From Vicia villosa (lineage: Eukaryota > Streptophyta > Magnoliopsida > Fabales > Fabaceae), in assembly GCF_029867415.1 (NCBI RefSeq), contig NC_081183.1:19774404-19838403 (forward strand): a DNA stretch of 64,000 bases, written 5' to 3'. Positions 24,603 through 36,142 of this stretch are shown here, piece after piece (positions within the stretch are counted from its first letter, which is position 1; each line of letters begins with the position of its first letter). The position numbers and the translations under genes are program-made. The notes below the pieces were generated by a model. The model was not told the DNA's origin. It saw only the letters and a list, made by a program, of their open reading frames with translations, and searched no databases.

Positions 24603-26522
24603 ATGCGAGGCAAGGCCTCAGCAGAATTTCTTTTTGACGCAGAAATTGAAAGGACTTTTCACGCCAGGCGCAGACAAGCTCATCAAGCTAAACTGGAATC
24701 AGAAGAAGAAGTTGTGACAGTTCATTCAGGTTCTGAAAGTGAAGAAGAAGTTATGGGCGAGAATCCACCCCCACCTGAGAGACTCCTCAGAGACTATGGA
24801 GTTGCAAATACACCAGGGGGAAGACAAACAATTATCAACCAACCGGTGAATGTTCCTAATTTTCAATTGCACCCAAGCACCATCACTCAGCTCGAAAGAA
24901 AGCCTTTCACCGGAAAGGTTAATGAAGATGCAAACAAGCACTTACAGAGGTTTCTGACCATGAGTACAACTTTGAAAATCGAAGGTCATACAGAAGAGGC
25001 CAAGAAACTGAGAATGTTTCCATTCACCTTGGCAGAAGAAGCAGAAGAGTGGTTTTATTCCCTTCCAGCGGGCAGCATTACATCATGGGGAGAGATGGAA
25101 AAAGCTTTCTTAAATGAGTATTTTCCCGCCTCGGTATTTATAAGGAAGAGGTATGACATTCTGAATTTCAAGCAGAAGGAGGGTGAGCCCTTAGGAGATG
25201 CATACAAAAGATTCAAAAGAATTCTAGTAGCATGTCCCACTCACAATATGGACAAGACTGAACAGATGCAAGTATTTTTCAATGGGCTCAGAATGAAAAC
25301 AAAATAGTTAATTGATACAGCAGCTGGAGGCTCGACAAATTTCACAACAGCCTCAGGCATCATCAAAATCATTGAAGCAATAGCTGCAAATGAGCATTTG
25401 GAATTGTATGACAGGTGTGCTAGAAAACCGGAAGGAATCATTGATCTCAAGCTGGAGACTTCTAAAACTCGGGTTGAAGATGCGATAGCCGCAGAAGTTG
25501 AAAAGAAATTGAAGGCTATGAATATAGGTAGACAACAGGTGGCTCAAGTTCAACAAGCTCAACCTGTCAGCTGTGAAATCTGTAATGGCCCACACCAAAC
25601 GGTGTACTGTTTTGCTACTCCCAAGAAGATTGAAGAAATCAAATTCCTAAGGCAAAACAACCCGTATTCTAACACCTATAATCCAGGGTGGAAGAATCAT
25701 CCAAATTTTGCTTGGAAAGATCAACAACAACAAGGTACCCAGAAGGCAGAGTGGGAAGTGGCAATTGAAAGATTAGCTGGGCAGTGTTCTCAGTTCCAAG
25801 AAGAAACAAGAAACAACCACAGAAACACTTCAGCCTCAATTAAAAATCTGGAAGTTCAAGTGGGGCAGATAGCACAGCATCTCACTCTACAGGCACAAGG
25901 TACCCTTCCGAGCTCAACTGTGAAAAATCCGAAAGACCAAGAGAAGATTAATGTTGTTACTACAAGAAGTAGGAGAGTAGCAGAGTCTGAAAAAGAAAAA
26001 GAGGAAATAGATGACCCCATGGTAATAGAGGTGGATCTGGAAATAAGAGAGAATCCAAAAGAGCCAGAAGTTGTGGTGCCACCAGTTAAACCAATTGAAG
26101 AAAAAAATAAGAAAGACGCGGAACCGGTGATAAAACTACCCTTCCCCTCCAGAGTGACAAAGAAGGGTTCAAGAGAGAAAGACTTTGAGAAGTTTACTAA
26201 GTTGTTCAAAAAGTTAGAGGTAAACCTACCATTCTTTGAAGCCCTTGAGCACATGCCTTTGTACAAGAAATTTATGAAGGAGGTGTTGGGGAAAAAGAGA
26301 TCACTAGGAGGAGAACCAAAAATTGCAACGGAGAAGTGTGGTATAGTTTCGACAGCAAGAAAGATCCCAATAAAGAGGAAAGACCCTGGGGCGGTGGCGA
26401 TACCATGCACTATCAAGAATATAGCATTTAAAAAGGTACTCCTCGATTCTGGGTCTAGTGTGAGTTTAATGCCTTTGTCCATTTTCAAAAAGCTTGAATT
26501 AGAAAAGATTAGTGAAAGTAAG
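24603..26522 (+). pseudogene. Athila-type gag and N-terminal protease (interrupted)
   Basis: The ATG at 24603 starts gag; the frame is open further upstream without ATG. The retrotransposon gag domain (EEWFYSLPAGSI ... NEYFPASVFIRKRYDI) lies at about 25050-25230. One in-frame TAG (25305-25307) stands where related proteins usually have Gln, and the same frame then runs open to 26522. A CX2CX3HX4C finger (CEICNGPHQTVYC) is near 25571, followed by an acidic/proline linker. The protease motif LLDSGSSVSLMP has its active Asp at 26445-26447. The Ogre insertion ends the frame at 26522, and it resumes in phase at 45103. Without the Ogre, a single nonsense codon is the only visible lesion. Confidence 0.85.
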
Positions 26523-29500
26523 TGTCATACCCCAAAATTTGCCCATGCTATTTTTCATACATAAAACCAAATCAAAAGACAAAGCTCCAAAACACACTCT
26601 CCTATACAAAAGCTCTGAACTAGGGTTTGATTAATTCAATGGAAAATCATTGAATCAATGGCTCAAGGTGGTTCCATAGGTTCATTAACATCCCAAAGTA
26701 TATCCGTATAAAGTTTCAAGTCAAACAGAGCAAATTTAGTCCCTCAAATCCTGATTAGGTCAACAGTCGACTCTCAAGGGCAAAACAGTCATTTCAGGTC
26801 AATATATAGTCAAAACTCAAGATATTTGGTCAACAACATCCTCATAACCCTAAAATCATCATTTGATCAAGGGTTGATCATGATGATGCAAGGAAAGATC
26901 AGAGAAGTCAAAAGTCAAGAGTTACTATTTTGGGCATGAACTAAAAAAGTCAACCAAACTTTGAAAATTCACCAAATATTCATACTTCATCAGAAAAATT
27001 CCCACCAAAGCTCATTTTGAAGAGAATTCATTCCTCTATCCAATGGTCCAAGAATCAAAGCTCACAGGTCAATGGTTTAAGAATTATGGCCTCATACATT
27101 ACAGGTCCTTTTCAAAAGTCAACAAAAAGACATGTTTTTCAAAAGGTCATAAAATGAGAATGGAAAATGATTTTGATATAGGACCAAGGACATTGGTTAG
27201 AGGACTCTCTAAGGTTTCCAAAAAGTCCAAGAACACTTCCATACCTCAAGAATTGAGAGAAATACACCTTGTCAAAGTTGGACTATTTTTTAGAAAAAAT
27301 GAGAAGAGAAAAGGTTCAAAACTCAAAATATTTCTAATTGGGCCCATATTATTTCCATCCAAACCTCATCTTAGGCCCATGCACGTCCCAAAATTATATC
27401 TCATTGTTTTTTATTATTTTTATTGATTATTTTATGGTTTTTTTATTATTTAAATCATAAATTAATCATATAAAATAATAAGTAAATAAAAGATATGATT
27501 TTGTTTTAATTTTAAGTCAAGAAATCAGACAATATATTCCCCTAAAATCAATGAAATTCGTGCAAATCAAATTGATCACAAAAAGATTGAAATTGGACCT
27601 AATATAGAAACTTCCATGAATCAAATTTTTGAGATTGCCAATTATTGATTCAAGGAGATTTGCTCACGTTTTGTTAACCTAATCTCTTCACCTATATATA
27701 CACAACAAACACAGAGCATTAGGACACGTTTTGGCTGCCTCCAAGAACTCCAAGCCCGAGTGCAAAGATTCAAGAAAAATCTCAAACTTGATTTTGGACT
27801 ACAAGCCAATTCGAGGCATTTGATCAATCCCAGAACGTTCCTGGACTACCATTGAGTGATTTCAGATCGTTTTCGAACGCAAAAACCTCAAGAATTACGC
27901 ACTGTAAGTCACACTTGGTCCGATTCTAATTTGCATCGATTACATTGTTTCACGCATTCATATCATAATCTAATGGCATATCTGTGTTTAGTTTAATGTT
28001 TTTATGGTTTCTGGACGGTTTGACATGTTATGATGCTGTTTTGGGCAAGATGCCATGTTTAGGGTTCTTGGTTTGAATTAGGGTTTTTCTCTACAGGTAA
28101 AATTAAACCTAATTGATACCATAATCGTGTTCGTGATGACCAGACGAATCGAATGGTGTAAGTGCGCCCTATTTATAGGATCGTTTGGTCCTATTCGCTA
28201 TTTTCGTTCTTGAGATGCAGAATCTTTTATAGCGCTTCGAACAAAAAAGCGCTGTAAAAAGTATTTGCAGGTTGTCTTCTTGGAGAAGACGATGGCGTGG
28301 CGCAACGCCATTGGCTGGATTCAAATGAAAAAGCGCGCGCAGGGGGAGGGGTTGGCAGACGGATCCGGTACAATAAGAAACACGCATTAGCGTGTACTCT
28401 CGCTTCCTCAACCACTGGATCTTGCTGAAGCACTATCCAACGCATCTCAATACGCAGGCACACCATAGCCTCACACGCGCGTCCACACTGGAACGAAAGT
28501 TAAGTTTTTTTCAATTTTTTTTATTTTTTTATTACACAGCCACGTGTTTCTTTTCTTAATATATATATGTTGTTTCTTTTTATTGGATTTATTTTTATAT
28601 GTAAAAAACTATATAAAAAATTATAGAAAAATTTTATAAAAGACCTTTTATATGTTTATTTATTATTTAATTATTTAAATTAATAAGTTCATATATATTT
28701 ATTTAAATAACTTTATTTATTTATTTTAATTTACCTTTAAAATCTTTAGAAAATCATAATTGTTTTAATTAAACTCCAAAAAATTCCTAAAAAATATTTT
28801 TGCATTTAATTTAATCTTCTGATCCTGATTTAATTAATTAAATCATTTGTGGTTTCTTATTTAAATTCGTACCCTAATCAGGGTTTACGAGATCATACCA
28901 TACACTGATTTTATTTTCTTTTCTGTGCATTATCAGGGTTAGCAACATGGTTCGTCCCGAGCGTGCGCCTTCAACAAATCTCGAAGTTAAGTAATTTAAT
29001 TCTAATTCAATTTAAATTATATTTAGATTATTTTACTTTTAGGGTTTGCTTCGCTTTCATTCCTTTCCTGCCTTGTTTCTTTCAGGGTTAACCCCGAAGC
29101 TTCCCGCCAACCATATCAGATCAAATCCGAAGCTAAGTGTCTATTTACTTTATTTATTTTTAAATTTCATTATTCTTTATTTTTAGGGTTATAATGTTTG
29201 CCTCCGAACCGATAATGCACTCACCCTATTTCTGTTTGCCATTTTTCCGCCTTTTCAGGTTTGCCAAATGTCAAAGCCTCGCATAGTCGGTAACCCTAAA
29301 TTTTGCCCCTCGTTTTTATTTTATTATTACTTGTGTCAAACCCCATTGGGGATCCGCTGGTTTCATTGTCCCCTTCCCTTTTATTGCTTTATATTACTGC
29401 GTGGTTAGTAAAATAGGGAGTGCAACCCTAAATTAATTAGAATAACTAAACACAAGATAATATAATCTGAATTGAATCACATGATTGGTGCACACACGCA

Positions 29501-30249
29501 CGCTTTTGGGTAACCCTCTCTGTTGCCTGTTGCCTGTTGCCTGTTGCCTGTTGCCTTCGTTTTTCTGCAGAATAAGCCATGTCCCTCGAATTCGAGGATA
29601 CCTCAGTCGTGTTGCCTCGATAAAAAGGTCATGACCCTAATGATGCTGCCTTCGATACACAAATGACCTCGACCCTCGGATGTTGCCTACGGAAAAGGCT
29701 GAGGTATCTTCTGGCTGCCTACGAAAAGGCTTATTCTGATCCTTGCCTTAGACTACCTGCCCTTCTATGGCATGGGACAGTCTTATGGCAAAGGATATTT
29801 CGATGACCCTTAAACCTCCAAATGAAAGGCTTCCTGCCCTCTTATGGCAAGGATAGACCCTTTCGCTCTGAAAGGCTGAAAGAACAGATTTCTCAAATAT
29901 AAGGTAAATTGCTCTTAAATTGCTTTGCCTTGCTCTAAATATTTTCAAATATTCTTTCTCAAAATTCTTCAATATGGCTACGCTCATTTACGAGCTAAAG
30001 TCCATATCTTCTTCTTCTACCTTTCTGAAACAAAAAGAGCAAAGCAAGTTAAGAGCCCATGGATAACCATGGATGCAAAGGGTGCCTTACACCTTCCCTT
30101 AGCATAATTACCCCCCGAACCCTATTTTATTTAAAAGGTTTTTCCTGTTCTTTTAGCCTTTCTAATTAATTTGGATAAAATAAAAGTCGGTGGCGACTCT
30201 TGCTAACCGCGACATTTCGATCGATAAGAAGTCAGTTCACCGTATTACA
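26523..30249 (+). repeat. 5' LTR of Ogre
   Basis: This 3727-bp LTR contains a TATA box (27693-27700), a GC-rich block (about 28200-28500) and five tandem GTTGCCT heptamers (29522-29556). It ends with the 'gtcggtggcgactct' block at 30187-30201. Open frames such as 27043-27426 and 28169-28466 repeat in the 3' LTR and are not supported as genes. Confidence 0.93.
27693..27700 (+). promoter_or_regulatory. TATA box of Ogre LTR
   Basis: TATATATA lies in 'cacctatatatacacaac', followed within about 200 bases by splice-donor-like gtaagt at 27904-27909. It is conserved at 42541-42548. This is the likely core promoter of the element, inferred from position. Confidence 0.55.
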
Positions 30250-30253
30250 GAAC

Positions 30254-30271
30254 TGGCGACTCTGCTGGGGA
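30254..30271 (+). other. Primer binding site, tRNA-Arg type
   Basis: TGGCGACTCTGCTGGGGA begins four bases after the LTR. This is the diagnostic Ogre primer site. Confidence 0.92.
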
Positions 30272-30973
30272 TTTATGATTAAAAGAGGGGTTACCTTAAA
30301 AGTTTAGGAATCAATTAAATGTTTTCTATTGCTTGCTTTGCTTGTTTTATTTTTCAGGGCTGTTTTGGGAAAATTGAAGGACGAATCCTATTCCCGGATT
30401 CAAGAACACTTAAGATTAGGAGCGGCATAGTCATGGAGACCCCCCTTGTGCATGCTTGGGGTTGGTCAAAATGAAGTTCGCGCTTGAGTTAGGCCTCCAC
30501 TGGTTATTGTGTACCTCTTTTGCATGAGAGAGGTTTATGCATGTATCTTTGGGTGCGTCGGAGCTCAAGGACCTTTAGTCACCTTTAACCCATCCTGACT
30601 TTTAGGAACGTAGTGGGAGGGCTATTCTTGGTGCATGCCAAGTTATGGTCGCTACCCGATACTACAGCTCAGATAGGTTTCTTCCTAAAGTATCATTGCG
30701 TGGTATGCATTTACCATGTTCGAGGGTGCTTTAGAGGGGGCTGACAATTCTGAGTCACTTGGTAGAACCCGTTGCTGAAATCTCCTTATCCGTAGAAATG
30801 CCCTTGGGAAGGACACCTAATCAGACTCCATGCAAGCCATAAGCCAAAAATTGTGTGATTTGTGTGACTTATTTGTGTATGTGCATCATGCATACATGCA
30901 TCATCCATACATAGCATGACTAACTCCATTCAAGGGATTAAAGGATTGTTAACCATAATTTGTTTTGTAGGTC
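30272..30973 (+). other. Ogre 5' leader
   Basis: About 700 bases lie between the primer site and the ORF1 start. No long frame is present. RNA packaging and dimerisation signals would be expected in this interval in an active element, but I cannot point to a specific one. Confidence 0.5.
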
Positions 30974-32434
30974 ATGGAAATTAAAGTTCGTAAGCCTTTT
31001 TGCCTTAGCTTTAAAGGAGTGCCTACACCTTTGAAGCTGCTTTGTGACAATGTCTCTGGTTCCCTCGTGCTTTCCGAGTCTCTTAATAAGCTAATCAGTT
31101 TGGTACGAACTAAAGTGGATGAAGCACTCCTCAACACCATGATCCGATTTTATGATCCTCTACTACATTGCTTCACTTATAGGGATTTTCAGTTGGTTCC
31201 TACATTGGAAGAATTCTCTTCTATTTTAGGGTTGTCGGTACTTGATCAGATGCCCTACACTGGTGAAGAAGAGACTCCTAAGTTGGAAGATGTTGCTGCT
31301 GCATTGCATTTGCCTCGATCAGAAATCAAGAAAGTTTGGGTGAATAAAGGAGAATATACTGGTTTACCGATTGACTTCTTGTATAATCAAGCTGACATTT
31401 TGATTAATGCTACAAGTATGGATGCTCTTGAAAAAGTTCTTGCTTGCATAATCTATGGACAAGTGTTGTTCCCTCGCTATGATAAAATTGTGGATGTGAT
31501 TGCTCTCAAGATCTTCATTAGTAACAATCCGGTTCCTACTTTATTGGGTGACTTGTTGCATTCCATCCATCATCGATCATCTAAAGGCAAAGGTTGTATT
31601 CTTGGATGTGCACCATTATTGCATAAGTGGTTTATTTCGCACTTATCCCGTTCTACGATAAAGAATGAAGAAGGTTTGACTTGGGCTCAAAGAATCATAA
31701 AGCTTTCCTACGACGATGTTATTTGGAGTCAAAAGGGGTTTGAAGGATCTCATTTGTTTGATAGTTGTGGAGATTTCCCGAATGTACCTCTTCTTGGTAC
31801 TCGAGGGGGAATAACTTATAATCCTATTCTGGCTCGACATCAATTTGGTTTCGCTCTAAAAGACAAGCCTCGTTCCATATATCTTAGTGCAGAAAATTTT
31901 GATTATGGTGCGGACCCTACTGGAAAAAAGAAGTTGTTCATCAAAGCTTGGACCAAGGTGAAGAAAATAGGAGTAAGAGAATTAGGAATGAAGAATCACA
32001 TCCCTTCAGATCTTTATTTTAAATGGGTTTATGATCGAGTGGTTGAGTATGGCATACCATATCCATCTGATACTCCTATAGTTCCAAGGATTACTCCTCC
32101 CGTTGTTCATGTGGAAGTAGAACCATATGTACCCGCTCCTAATGAAGACCTTGCTGCCACCATTGCTTGCCTAAGACAAGAAAAAGCTGACTTGGAAAAA
32201 CGCCTGCGTGAAGTGGAAGAAGAAAAAGCAATAATGGCGGCCAATGCCAAAGAGCGCGATAGTATGCTTGATTACTTCTCCCGCAAATGGAAGATTGAAG
32301 ACTTCATCTCTCCCGATCAGATACAATCATGGGAGCAAGAGATTGATAGACTTGTCCAAGAGAGAAATGAGATGATTAAAGCTCACAAGGAAGAAGTTCG
32401 AAGTTTGAAGAGAAAGCGCCGACCCGAAGATTGA
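30974..32434 (+). CDS. Ogre ORF1 protein
   Basis: This 486-residue ORF upstream of gag is the extra ORF that sets Ogre apart from most gypsy elements. The N-terminal two thirds contain DPLLHCFTYRDFQLVPTLEEF and SSILGLSVLDQ, resembling the plant mobile domain-like fold of host PMD/transposase-derived proteins. From about residue 390 the protein becomes a heptad-rich coiled coil (EKADLEKRLREVEEEKA) and ends in a basic KRKRR tail. The frame is intact. The ATG at 30974 follows 'gtaggtc', so a spliced leader is possible. The function of Ogre ORF1 is not established. Interaction with chromatin or RNA is only an inference from the coiled coil and basic tail. Confidence 0.8.
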   Translation: MEIKVRKPFCLSFKGVPTPLKLLCDNVSGSLVLSESLNKLISLVRTKVDEALLNTMIRFYDPLLHCFTYRDFQLVPTLEEFSSILGLSVLDQMPYTGEEETPKLEDVAAALHLPRSEIKKVWVNKGEYTGLPIDFLYNQADILINATSMDALEKVLACIIYGQVLFPRYDKIVDVIALKIFISNNPVPTLLGDLLHSIHHRSSKGKGCILGCAPLLHKWFISHLSRSTIKNEEGLTWAQRIIKLSYDDVIWSQKGFEGSHLFDSCGDFPNVPLLGTRGGITYNPILARHQFGFALKDKPRSIYLSAENFDYGADPTGKKKLFIKAWTKVKKIGVRELGMKNHIPSDLYFKWVYDRVVEYGIPYPSDTPIVPRITPPVVHVEVEPYVPAPNEDLAATIACLRQEKADLEKRLREVEEEKAIMAANAKERDSMLDYFSRKWKIEDFISPDQIQSWEQEIDRLVQERNEMIKAHKEEVRSLKRKRRPED

Positions 32435-32700
32435 TTTCCTATTTGTTTTTATTATTATTATGTTATTTATTGTTAGAATGTTTTAATGTGACTCTAAAAA
32501 AGATATAAAGCCATGAGCTCCTGAGACTTATTATTATTATTAATAACATTTTTTTTATTTTTCTTTTTGATATGTGTTAAAAGTCCTTTAATCTCTTGAA
32601 AACATTGCATATGCATAATCATATCATTCATAAACATCACATCACAGGTTTCATAAAAACAAATGCCTCATCTTTGTTGCTGTTTATTTCAGTAAGAAAG

Positions 32701-35700
32701 ATGAATCTCGAACAATCTGTCAAGGATCTCCAAGCTCAGAATGCTGAATTTCAAACTCTGATCCTGACCCTAGCCAATGGGCAAAACGAGCTGAAAGCCC
32801 TTCTGACTAAGAAGGACAGGAAGACCAAGAAACCCAAAGGAGTGATCAATATGGGTAGAAGGTTCAAAGGTCGTCCCAAGAAAGCTGAGGATGCTGAAAT
32901 TCCCAAGAATGAGGAAGATGAAGAGAGAGATGATATCAGTATCAAGAACAATCAGGGAAGCCATGTAGGTTCTGATGGGGAAGAAGAAGAAGAAGAAGAG
33001 TATCCTGAGGACGAGGATGAATCTGACGAGAGGTATAGGCAGTTAGAAGAGCGTCTGAGAAGCATGGAAATTCAGAAGGTACCTGGGTTGGATTTTGAAG
33101 AACTGGGACTCGTTCCTGGAGTCGTTATTCCGCAGAAATTCAAGACGCCCGCTTTTGCTAAGTATGATGGAATATCTTGTCCTAAGATGCATCTGAGGTC
33201 TTATGTGAGAAAGATTCAGCCTCACACTGCTGATAAGAGGCTCTGGATCCATTTCTTTCAAGAAAGTCTATCTGGAACTCAACTCGAATGGTATTATAAG
33301 CTGGAAAGTGCTAGTATCCGCACTTGGGAAGATTTGGTTGTGGCTTTCTACAAGCAATACCAATATAACTCTGACCTTGCACCGACTCGCATGCAACTTC
33401 AAAGCATGTCCATGGGTCCTAAAGAAAGTTTCAAGGAGTATGCTCAAAAATGGAGAGATTTGGCTGGAAGAGTCCAACCCTCTTTGAATGATAGGGAGTT
33501 GGTAGACATGTTCATGGGCACGCTAACTGGGCCGTTCTATAGTCACCTGCTGGGTAGTTCTTCTTCTGGGTTTACTGAACTCATTTTAACTGGAGAACGT
33601 GTGGAAAATGGTATTCGAAGTGGGAAGATTCAAGTGGGTTCTGCCTCTGGCACTACGAGGAAGCCATATCAAGGAAGAAATGAGTCTAATGCTATCCATA
33701 GTCAAAAGAGCCGTGGTAAGGAGGATCAGAATCAATCTGTTGGTGCCGTCCTTATCTCCGCACCAATATCTCAACAAGCTCCTAGACAAGACTACCAACG
33801 CAAGACTGATAAACCAAGGAGAAAATATACCCCGATCAACATGCCTTTGTCTCAAGTCCTACAACATCTACTGAAGGCAAAACTGATCACACTGAGAGAC
33901 CCTCCGAAGTTTACCAACACTGCTAGTCCAACTTATGATCCTAAGGCTACGTGTGCTTACCATTCCAACGCCCCTGGACACAATGAGAATAATTGCTGGG
34001 CCTTGAAAAACAAAGTCCAAGACTTGCTAGAGGCTGGAGAAATTGAGTTTGACGCGCCTGAGACTCCTAATGTCATCACTGCTCCGATGCCAAAACACGA
34101 CCACGCTGTTAATGCCATCATGGATACCATCCATGTCTATGATGTGAGAGATCTGTCGACTCCTCTCCCCGATATCAAGAGAAAGTTGTTGCGAGCTGGT
34201 TTATTTCCAGGTTGCGACCCTGACTGTTATTACTGTGCACTCATACCCGAGGGTTGTGAGAACCTGAAAAGAGGCATCCAAGGCTGGATGGATCGTGGCA
34301 CTATCAGATTTGAGAAGACTCCCACTGTCGAAGAGTTGTGTGAGGGCTTCTCCCGTGGTTTGAAGTTCGAAGATGTATCTGTGATCTCTAAAGTACCACT
34401 AAAGATCCCTACCAAGGCTCCTCTCAAGATTTCTGCTGAACCCCGTGTGGCTCCGATTGTTATCACCCAACCTGGTCCAATACCATATTCTTCCGACAAG
34501 GCTATCCCTTGGAGTTATGGCGCTGAGGTTTTTGTTCAAGGAGTCAAGCAAGAGCTTGAATATGATAAAGTTTCTGAAGATGTCAACCCTGGTATAGGAA
34601 ACATTGCTGGAACTAGTAAGGTGACGAGAAGTGGAAGGGTGTTTTCTCCAGAGATCTCCCCAAATGTTACTTCGCCTACCGTTACTATCACCCCGAATAC
34701 TGACGCACATGGTAAAGGACTGCTGCCTGAACCTGAAACTGTCACTAGAAATGCGCCTTCCGAAGAAACAAATGAGTTCCTGAAATACATCCGCAAGAGT
34801 GATTATGATATTGTTGAACAAATGGGGCATACTCCTTCCAAAATCTCTATGCTGTCGCTCCTAAGTTGTTCAAAGACCCATGCCAAGGCTATGATGAAAT
34901 TTCTAGAGGCTGCCCATGTGCCACAAGAGATTTCTGTCACTCAACTCGAGAACTGTATTGCGAACTTGACAACTGATAACTACCTTGGGTTTTCTGATGC
35001 TGATCTAAGTCCTAGTGGAAGGAATCATAACAAGGCACTGCATATCTCCATCGAATGTGGTGGTACTACCCTGCCTCATGTACTAGTTGATGATGGCTCG
35101 TCTCTGAATGTGTTACCCAAGGTGGTGTTGGACAGACTCAAGGTCGATGGAATTGAGCTGAAATCTAGTAATGTGATAGTCAAGGCTTATGATGGCACTA
35201 TGAGTACTGTGTATGGCGAAGTAGAGCTCCCCATCAGAGTAGGCGCCCAAACTTTTAGTACTGTGTTCTATGTGATGGATATTCGCCCCGCCTATTCCTG
35301 TCTACTTGGGCGTCCCTGGATACATAAAGCAAATGCCGTGACTTCAACTCTCCATCAGAAGTTGAGATACCCAATGGAAGGCAAGATTGTCACTGTGCAT
35401 GGTGAAGATGAATATTTGGTAAGTTTCGTAGATGAGACCAAGTATCTTGAGTTCACTGGAGAGGCATTTGAATCACCTCGCATAGCACATGAATGGAAGC
35501 TTGAACCAGTTCCAGAAACTAAATATGTCTACACTCCTCCTAAAATTCCTGGAGATGTTCCTACGATGGCTTCCCTGAAAGACGCTAGGGCTGTGGTAGA
35601 AGAAGGTGGCTGCACCATCTGGGGGCAATTACCTGACATTCCATATAAATCCAACAAATGGGGTTTAGGCTGCACTGCTAAGGATCAGAAGGGAACACCA

Positions 35701-35871
35701 CCTCCTCGTACAGAAGACTTGAAACATCACTTCGTCAGCAAGGGAGTTAATGCCATTGAAGAAGACGAAGATAATCACAACCTGGACAAATGGATCTCCC
35801 CTACATCAGACAAAGGGCTGAACAACTGGAAGACCGAGGACATTGTTTCTATCTCCTATAGTCAGGAGTAA
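32701..35871 (+). CDS. Ogre gag-protease (ORF2)
   Basis: I chose ATG 32701 (MNLEQSVKDLQ) because it opens a coiled-coil gag N-terminus. The frame is open about 100 bases upstream, giving 1056 residues from this start. An acidic Glu/Asp run follows at about residues 60-120, and then the retrotransposon gag domain (WIHFFQESLSG ... EWYYKLESASIRTWEDL, roughly 180-285). A Tat-type finger CAYHSNAPGHNENNC lies at 418-432. The aspartic protease has VDDGSS at 796-801 and the C-terminal LLGRPW motif. The stop at 35869-35871 lies two bases inside a predicted intron, so splicing would fuse this frame to ORF3. No internal stop or shift is visible. Confidence 0.9.
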   Translation: MNLEQSVKDLQAQNAEFQTLILTLANGQNELKALLTKKDRKTKKPKGVINMGRRFKGRPKKAEDAEIPKNEEDEERDDISIKNNQGSHVGSDGEEEEEEEYPEDEDESDERYRQLEERLRSMEIQKVPGLDFEELGLVPGVVIPQKFKTPAFAKYDGISCPKMHLRSYVRKIQPHTADKRLWIHFFQESLSGTQLEWYYKLESASIRTWEDLVVAFYKQYQYNSDLAPTRMQLQSMSMGPKESFKEYAQKWRDLAGRVQPSLNDRELVDMFMGTLTGPFYSHLLGSSSSGFTELILTGERVENGIRSGKIQVGSASGTTRKPYQGRNESNAIHSQKSRGKEDQNQSVGAVLISAPISQQAPRQDYQRKTDKPRRKYTPINMPLSQVLQHLLKAKLITLRDPPKFTNTASPTYDPKATCAYHSNAPGHNENNCWALKNKVQDLLEAGEIEFDAPETPNVITAPMPKHDHAVNAIMDTIHVYDVRDLSTPLPDIKRKLLRAGLFPGCDPDCYYCALIPEGCENLKRGIQGWMDRGTIRFEKTPTVEELCEGFSRGLKFEDVSVISKVPLKIPTKAPLKISAEPRVAPIVITQPGPIPYSSDKAIPWSYGAEVFVQGVKQELEYDKVSEDVNPGIGNIAGTSKVTRSGRVFSPEISPNVTSPTVTITPNTDAHGKGLLPEPETVTRNAPSEETNEFLKYIRKSDYDIVEQMGHTPSKISMLSLLSCSKTHAKAMMKFLEAAHVPQEISVTQLENCIANLTTDNYLGFSDADLSPSGRNHNKALHISIECGGTTLPHVLVDDGSSLNVLPKVVLDRLKVDGIELKSSNVIVKAYDGTMSTVYGEVELPIRVGAQTFSTVFYVMDIRPAYSCLLGRPWIHKANAVTSTLHQKLRYPMEGKIVTVHGEDEYLVSFVDETKYLEFTGEAFESPRIAHEWKLEPVPETKYVYTPPKIPGDVPTMASLKDARAVVEEGGCTIWGQLPDIPYKSNKWGLGCTAKDQKGTPPPRTEDLKHHFVSKGVNAIEEDEDNHNLDKWISPTSDKGLNNWKTEDIVSISYSQE

Positions 35872-36142
35872 TTGCCGTTCTTAGTTTATTTCCTGCTTTT
35901 CTTTTATTTCCAGTTTAATTCTTGTATTTCAATAAAGACAATAAAACGCTAAAGCCATGTGTCCCGCCCGAGGCACAATGGTCCATTTGTTAGGGCTTGT
36001 CATTTCATAAGCATATTTTCATTCAATAAAGCATTGGACGTTTCGTATTCAAATTGTGTGTTTGCTTTTATTTTTTCTTTTATTATTTCTTTTATTTTTT
36101 ATAGCTATGCGTTCTCACACACACCCACATAATGCACTGCAG
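35868..36142 (+). other. Predicted Ogre intron between protease and RT
   Basis: The donor gtaatt is at 35868 and the acceptor tgcag ends at 36142, giving 275 bases. It has a U-rich 3' half (tttattttttatag and similar near 36060-36104). Removing it joins the ORF2 codon begun at 35866 to the base at 36143 and keeps ORF3 in frame, while bypassing the ORF2 stop. Splicing between protease and RT is an established Ogre trait. The exact sites here are my prediction, and an alternative acceptor tatag ends near 36104. Confidence 0.7.

Noticed and set aside
27043..27426. 127-residue open frame present twice (also 41891-42274)
   Set aside because: It is located within both Ogre LTRs upstream of or around the TATA box. 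It has low complexity and no domain.
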